NCBI GenBank assembly: GCA_030620095.1
Contig: JAUTXW010000932.1
Span: forward strand, 62,001-126,000
Reading direction: 5' to 3'
Source: Kuschelorhynchus macadamiae
Taxonomy: Eukaryota; Arthropoda; Insecta; Coleoptera; Curculionidae
Length of the DNA stretch: 64,000 nt
A program made the position numbers and the translations under genes. Positions 58,190-64,000 of the stretch are shown here, piece by piece. Position 1 is the first letter of the stretch. Each line of letters begins with the position of its first letter. The notes under the pieces were generated by a model. The model saw only the letters and a program-made list of their open reading frames with translations, had not been told where the DNA came from and searched no databases.

Positions 58190-58610
58190 TCATGTTTCAA
58201 GTTACTTTTATACCATGAATGAATACATAATAAGCATTTGTTTGAAGTTTCATTTAACATGCTTCTTAGTTTTGTATTAATTAACCCTGCTTGTGAAAAT
58301 AAACGCTCTACTGCTACGGAGGTCGGCTGTCTACACAAAAGATCTTTTGCCATTTTGGCTAAATTTGGAAATTGTTTATCGTTTGCTTTCCACCAATCTA
58401 AAATATCTGTACCCTTTGGAGCGCGCTTTAATTGTAAATATTCTATTATTTCTTTTCTCCAATTTTCGGAATCACTTTTTTTTTAAATAGTGATGTATAA
58501 TCGATGTCTTAGTTATCATCGCTTGAGGAACTTGATATTACTGGTGATTCAGCAGGCACAATATAATATTTATCCCTGTACATTTTCTCAAAAAAGGCTA
58601 TAGATTGATC
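58190..58610 (-). pseudogene. hAT transposase C-terminal dimerisation region
   Basis: The minus strand reads DQSIAFFEKMYRDKYY, a stop, then ENWRKEIIEYLQLKRAPKGTDILDWWK. It continues FPNLAKMAKDLLC, PTSVAVERLFSQAG and INTKLRSML. This is the well-known hAT C-terminal pattern (WW-N, FP-LA-MA, ERLFS). The N-terminal catalytic part is missing or unreadable. It differs clearly from the ZMYM1-like hATs at 40-48 kb. Confidence 0.8.
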
Positions 58611-58747
58611 TTTCAGGCGAAAAATTGAACAAGTAGATATTTGTTTAATAAATAAATTTGCTTCTAAAATCTACTCCACTTTTAAAATTTATAGTTAATT
58701 TACCAAATAACAAAAATAGTTGATTCACAAGTAGTATTATGAACCAT

Positions 58748-58795
58748 AGCCGCCATTGTGCAAGCACAACGTGTATTCCCCTAGGAATAGATCCT
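58748..58795. repeat. stretch resembling the right end of hAT element 2
   Basis: GCCGCCATTGTGCAAGCACAACGTG, then ATTCCCCTA and ATCCTGG, parallels 48550-48597 (GCCGCCTTTGTGCCAGCACACCGTG to GGCCCTG). A lone end of that family inside another hAT relic. Confidence 0.5.
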
Positions 58796-59430
58796 GGTTA
58801 AGAAAGTTACGCATCAAAGTAATAAAAGTTTGATTCAAAATAGCAAAGTTTACAGATACCTAAGGGTGCTTTACTTGGCCATCGATCGTTTTCTACCTAT
58901 TGAATTATAACGTCTGTCCCTAGAATGCCCAGCACGTTGCTTGCATGAGTTCGGCAGCGTTATACAGTTTTCCTTATTTTGTGTTTAATATATCTTATTC
59001 CATTTGTATATCTTTCAAAATGTCAATTATTGTTCTATGGATGGTTGTTTAAGTAACTCTAGTGATGTGTGTCCTTTCTGTTGATGTCCAAAAAACAAGG
59101 GATATGTGACATTTATTTTGATACACCTACTATTGTCCGTATATCTTCATTTACTGATTCCATCTCTTGTCAACATCATTTCGAATTACAGATTTTTGGA
59201 ATAATTTTTTATATAAATATACCTACATTTTTTCTACTTTACTGAAACGTTCAAACATTGGGTTTTTTTACATTAAATTTTTAAGATTGGAAAAACTCTG
59301 GATTTCGAACGAAGGCTTCCATGTACTTTTGTCTAAATAACATCTCGGCGAACAATTATTATTTTTAAAATTTTGTTTTCGAGACTACCGAGACTTTCGA
59401 GACCGATACCGAGACCGAGGCCGTAAACAT

Positions 59431-62423
59431 TTTCCCGCTAAAGTGACCGGTCGGCGCATGATTTTGGTAATAAGCCGTCGAGGAATGCCCTACGTCAATG
59501 CTTTACTTTGTAGACCGGTATTCCCGTATAGATAAATAGATTACAGTGCGTTCTAGTGCGTGTGTTTTAATAGTTGTAATAAGCTCTCCACATGTAATAT
59601 TGTACGATTGCTTCACAGCTAAAGTTATTTATTGAGGTCAAAAGAAAACTCTTATTTTAATTTTGACTCTAGAGAGCTGATCAAGTTGCACAAACGTACA
59701 AAAAAATCTGAGCTCACTGACTCAGAAGCAGAATAAGTTTACTTTAATTATAATTATTATAGTTTTATTTCATTGTTTTTTTACATTTGGTTATCAGAGT
59801 TCAACTTTTATTTCATTATTTTTTACTTTTCGTTAGGAGAGTAAAATTTAATTTTTATGCTAATACTCTATAGTGTACACAAAACTGTTTACTTGTTTTT
59901 GTTTTCTAGTTTTACCTACTCGCACATGCAGAAGACAAAGATGGGGCGAAGGCGCCAGAAAAATCCCATTAAAAATTTGTACCAGGGCGTAAGGTAAAAG
60001 CTTTAAGGTAGAGTGGGTAGTAGTCAAACTGTGTGCACTATTTTCACTTCTGAAGCGTTTATTTTATTAGGTAGTGCATGTATCCTTTTCATAATTTTAC
60101 TCAGTACTAATTCCAGAGTTAATAAAATATCTTATTTATATTTAAACATGTTTTGAATGATGTAGGTAATAGATATATTTTCTATTATTGGAATTTCTCC
60201 TCCAAGATTGCGGTGCCCACTTTGCCCATATGGCCGAACCGCCACTGCCTACTCGTCAGATAGACGAAAATCATTGTGCAAATTAAACTCTAAGGGCTAG
60301 ATTTTGACATAAATCTGGCCTATCAGATTAATTTCGTAAAACAATATTCTTATTTGGGGTCAATCAAAAATAATTTTAAGAGTATAGGTTATGACTTATG
60401 TTTCAAAATTCCTGTTTTCTTGTTTTTCAGTGTTTTTTGTTTATTTTATGAAAAAAAAACGCGTTAAATAAAAACCTACTGTTCAGACACCAATCTACTG
60501 TTTTTTTTGTGCTGTCCTACATCTAGCAACATTGATGCTGATGATTCGCATTGCAAAGGTCTGCATACAAAACCAAATTTTATTCGTAACCGTATTTTAA
60601 ATATCGAACTATATTTTTGCTTATTCCTGATTAGGGTTTTTTTGGGATGATGTAAAAAGTGTATCTAGAATAAAAATATATTGAAGGTTAGACCGCCAGA
60701 GAGCAAAGCAGCTGGCAGTCGCCTGGTGTGAGCTGCTGTCATAGCATAGCAGTATGATTAGAATACTTAGACAAGAAAACTTTGTCTAAGCTAGAATATC
60801 TGGTTTCCATTGCTTGGAATCTAGGTCCGGCGCGCGACCATTTTTATAGATTTTTGTCCTTTAATTTTGAAAGTAATTTTAGATACCTGACTGCATTTTT
60901 GGTTAGACTTTTTTTAGGTTGATATTAACTCTAACTAGAATAAAACCATCAAACAACTGCTGTCCAAACGTGTTGTGAATCTAGGAACCCCTACGACTCT
61001 GCCGGCTCATGCTAAAAAATTGAAAGGACTAGGCAATTCTTTATAACCGCTTTCTTCTATTCATTTCTATTTCTAGAATCTAGATTCTTGGCGCGTATGC
61101 CGGTAAATTCTGTAAATATGCCAGTGCTAATCGTCTAGGGCTTAGTCAGAGCACGAGCAGAGTCCTGCATTTTATTCCAGTTTGGAGCTGTTATCGACGG
61201 ACGCGGGGATGTCGAGCTCTAAGCTCCTGAAACACCTTGATTCTTACAAATATGTTTTTAAATTATTCCATCTTTTTAAAATTTTTGAAATGCATCTTGG
61301 ATTCCACTAGGTGCCCCTTGAGAGACTGGTATCATGAGATGACCTTTTCTCTCAAACTATCTCATCACCTTTCATACTCCAGCCTCATAGCGGCCATTAC
61401 GCTAATATTCTATATAGAACTGGGCAGACGAACAAGAAAGAATTCGGGAACAACTAAGCCTAACACGCTTCTTTTCTAGCGGGGTTAGTTTCCACATTAA
61501 GCAGTTGAGTCTCTCTTCGAAACAAAGCTGCAAAACCGTACACGTGGAACCATTTATATTCAAAACACAGAAGTCTGCGTTCCACGAGGCGTTTCGAAGG
61601 ACTGAAGCTAACTACTGAAAGCTGTCTTTAGCCGACCTTTCTGCGTAAGTACTGATTTTACTGACCCTAATTTAGGAGCGACTAAATCTCAAACCAATCC
61701 CTGAATGTGATTGTATAAATATATTTTTTATTTTATTATAGATATAATTTTTTGTATCAAACACTAAAAACGCATTCCGATAGTTAAGACACGATTTAAT
61801 ATAAAAATATAAGTTTCGAAAAGCAAAAAAACATCGACAGCGCGTGTCACCAATTTAAACAAATCGCCGCAAGTGATCCACAGTCAAGGTCACAGATTGG
61901 TTTAAGAATAACCCCTGCCGATTTGAAGAAAACAGCATACATCACATAACTTCGTCTAAAAGCGCCATCTGTTAAGACAAACGGAATGTTGGTACTAAAA
62001 CCTGGTTCACAAATCTGAACTAGATTAAAAATTAATCAAATAAAATTACCCAATCCAAAAATTATTGTAGACAGATGAGTCGACCATGTCGCAAAAAAGT
62101 TCTCTTAAAAAAACATAAGTACACTATTCCCTTGCTGAACTTTTTTGTATTAATCATTGTAAAATTTGTAAAATGCACCTTGAAATTATTAGTATCAAGT
62201 ATTTTATTTTTTTCGAGGTTAAAAAATCTTCAAATAAAGCACATCCTACATATTGAATAACTTTATTATTTATTAAATTTCATATTCACTATATAAATCA
62301 TGTACTCAACAAAATAAATATCACTTGCAACTTAAAACCTAATAGTCAAGTCCACGACCAATAATGTGTCTACGTCGGTGCGCGTCTGTTAACCTGACAC
62401 ATGATAAAATATGACATTCTGAT
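59431..62423. other. 3 kb with no recognised gene or element
   Basis: Less repetitive in appearance and more balanced in base content than the rest, especially 60690-61660. No long frame, no splice-supported exon and no RNA gene identified. A plus frame of 80 codons at 61237-61479 is unrecognised. This may be the only stretch of host-unique DNA in the window. Confidence 0.4.
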
Positions 62424-62700
62424 CAGTGGAGGCTCGTGGTGAATTATATAGGAGGGTCAATAACAAATTTAAAAATAGGCATACTTAAAATAAAAATAAA
62501 TATCTTACCTTTAAATTGAGCTTTAAATTATCCTGAAATTTAGGTCTACTCTTCGTTCTTTAGAATTGGAAAAATGCTGAATGACACGTTCGTTAAAATA
62601 ACATGAATATTATTATATTTTTTCCGTTTAACAACCACTAAAACACTCGCCATTGGTGAACTTCGGAATAAGTTGGTTAAAAAAATAAACTAGAAAAAGA
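62424..62700. mobile_element. possible hAT-like end
   Basis: CAGTGGAGGCTCGTGGTGAA at 62424 has the look of a hAT terminus, but no inverse partner or target duplication was found in the window. A minus-strand ATG (62655, ASVLVVVKRKK) followed by a GGTAAGAT donor-like site could be a first exon. Weak. Confidence 0.3.
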
Positions 62701-62703
62701 TTC

Positions 62704-64000
62704 TCAGGATTCCTGGAGGCAACGAACATATTTTTTATACTGAATTTTAAATTCTTTTTCATTAAGGGACGTTAATTCACAAGGTAAGGAATTAAACAAT
62801 TTGATAGCATTGTACGTAAAAGACCTTTGATACATGGCACTCTGGTGATGTGGCATGATGATTCTATTGCTATTCCTAATATTACGTGTATGTATATTTA
62901 CAAGAAACAAAACCTTATTCCTTATAGCAAATGGTAATGATGGATTTCTCAAAATTTTTACTAAAAAATTGCCTAAATGTAACATTCTGCGGTTATTCGT
63001 TTTTAACCAACGAAGTTCTTTGAAGGTATAGGATATATGGTCGAATTTTCTTAGGCCAAAAATAAGACGCGAACATGTATTCTGTACTTTTTGAATACGA
63101 TTTATATGAACTAGATCTAGACATGGCCCATATATAAAATCACAATAATTAAAGCTAGAAAGGACTAATGACTCACACAACATTCTACGTAAGGTAAAAC
63201 TGAGAAAATGTCGGCTATTATACAATATTTTTAATGATAGATATGATTACTGAATTAAGTTTTTTACGTATTCTTTAAAACGCAATTTCGAGTCAAGTAT
63301 AATTCCCAAATTTTTTGCGGATTGCACCATAGGAATTTTTACACCATCAATATTTAAGCTAAAATTTTCTTTTAAGAAATATACAGCCACCCTGCTACCA
63401 AAGCGCATAAGTCTTGATTAATTTTAAAGGATTTAGGTTAAGATTATGTTCCAAGGACTGCTGTTTAATAATATTCAAATCTTCATTTATCAGATTTGAT
63501 GAATTAATGTAATCATTGTGATTGAAATGTAAATAAATTTGAGTATCATCAGCCCGAATTTTGCAATATTTTAATGATTTTAAAATGTCAGAAACGTAAA
63601 TTATAAAAAATAGGAGTCCCAGAATAGATCCTTGAGGCACACCCGATAAAATTTTTATTTCATTTGAAAAAGAATTATTGTGAGAAATTTTTTGAAATTT
63701 ATTTAAAAAATATGATTTTAAAAGTTAAAGTGAGTGTTCCTGAATACCACAGTATTTTAATTTTGCTATTAATAGATCATGGTTAACGGTATCAAAAGCT
63801 TTTGAAAAATCAAGGAGAACCAATGCACTACTAAGTTGCTTATCAATAGCCGTGATAATATCATCAGTAACACTCACCAATGCTATAGATGTGCTAAAAT
63901 TCTTCCTAAATCCGCATTGATTTTCCGATATAATAGGTAATATACTAATTGAATCGGTCATTTTGAAAAGGGGTCACATGCACTTTTTTGACATTTTCAT
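62704..64000 (-). pseudogene. jockey-like RT (cut by window end)
   Basis: Minus strand: ISENQCGFRKNFST and LLDFSKAFDTVNHDLL (63961-63725), then MPQGSILGLLFF and IRADDTQIYLHF, where the active site is RADD rather than FADD or YADD (near 63550). Then the thumb and C-terminal tail at 63225-62704 (LVLSSFNYCDFIYGP, IQKVQNTCSRLIFG, TYNAIKLFNSLP). Frameshifts lie near 63700, 63400 and 63240. The upstream RT and endonuclease lie beyond the window. Confidence 0.85.

Larger units (their letters stand above)
57257..59430 (-). mobile_element. Ac-like hAT relic with GAGACC-rich ends
   Basis: Both ends are filled with GAGACCGAGACC-type repeats in both orientations (57268-57400 and 59385-59425), subterminal repeats as in many hAT elements. 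The left end TAGGGGTTCGCGAGACC resembles a hAT terminus with its first C changed; the right terminus seems lost. A transposase C-terminus lies inside on the minus strand. Confidence 0.6.

Noticed and set aside
59431..62423. Multi-exon host gene
   Set aside because: Some stretches are less AT-rich, but no conserved protein segment with flanking splice sites could be found.

Overview
This 64 kb window looks like AT-rich, repeat-dense DNA from an arthropod, most likely an insect. I base that on the element families present: Tc1/mariner-superfamily transposases with an insect-type DUF4817-like N-terminal HTH, Penelope, R4/Dong-like, jockey-like and hAT elements. Nothing in the sequence lets me name an order or species. 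I could not recognise any host gene with confidence. Almost every coding segment belongs to a mobile element, intact or decayed, and many elements sit inside others.

Layout. 0-2 kb: DD41D-type mariner-like element A, cut by the window start, with an intact transposase. 2-15 kb: non-LTR retrotransposon fragments, all on the minus strand. These are a C-terminal scrap, a nearly full ORF2 with one frameshift (3.7-6.9 kb), a decayed jockey-like piece (8.8-10.7 kb) and two R4/Dong-like pieces in tandem (10.7-14.7 kb). 17.6-19.8 kb: element C, whose transposase gene has an intron. 20-23 kb: RT scraps and a CENP-B/pogo-like relic. 23-32.5 kb: one decayed non-LTR element split by three DD41D elements (D, E, F). 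E is intact and young. 33-38.6 kb: elements G and H, which abut and share one TA. 39.5-48.8 kb: Penelope pieces, two ZMYM1-like hAT elements and a Tc1 relic. The second hAT lies in the YVDD active-site codons of a Penelope RT and has a perfect 8-bp target duplication. 49.8-50.2 kb: a foldback element. 51.4-53.7 kb: element I, intact if a 60-nt intron is spliced. 53.9-55.6 kb: decayed element J and a hAT-type MITE. 57.3-59.4 kb: an Ac-like hAT relic with GAGACC-rich ends. 59.4-62.4 kb: nothing recognised. 62.4-64 kb: a hAT-like end and a jockey-like RT cut by the window end.

The most distinctive content is the DD41D-type group. Eight elements with matching ends and two further relics share a transposase architecture: an HTH region, then a DDE core with D, D and D, the last two 41 residues apart (40 in G). 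They are flanked by TA and by terminal inverted repeats of about 0.1 to 0.95 kb that differ from element to element. Many of these long repeats contain inner copies of the terminal CAGGGTGTCC motif in the opposite orientation, next to a common module. Two elements share a phase-2 intron at the same codon, and the others lack it.
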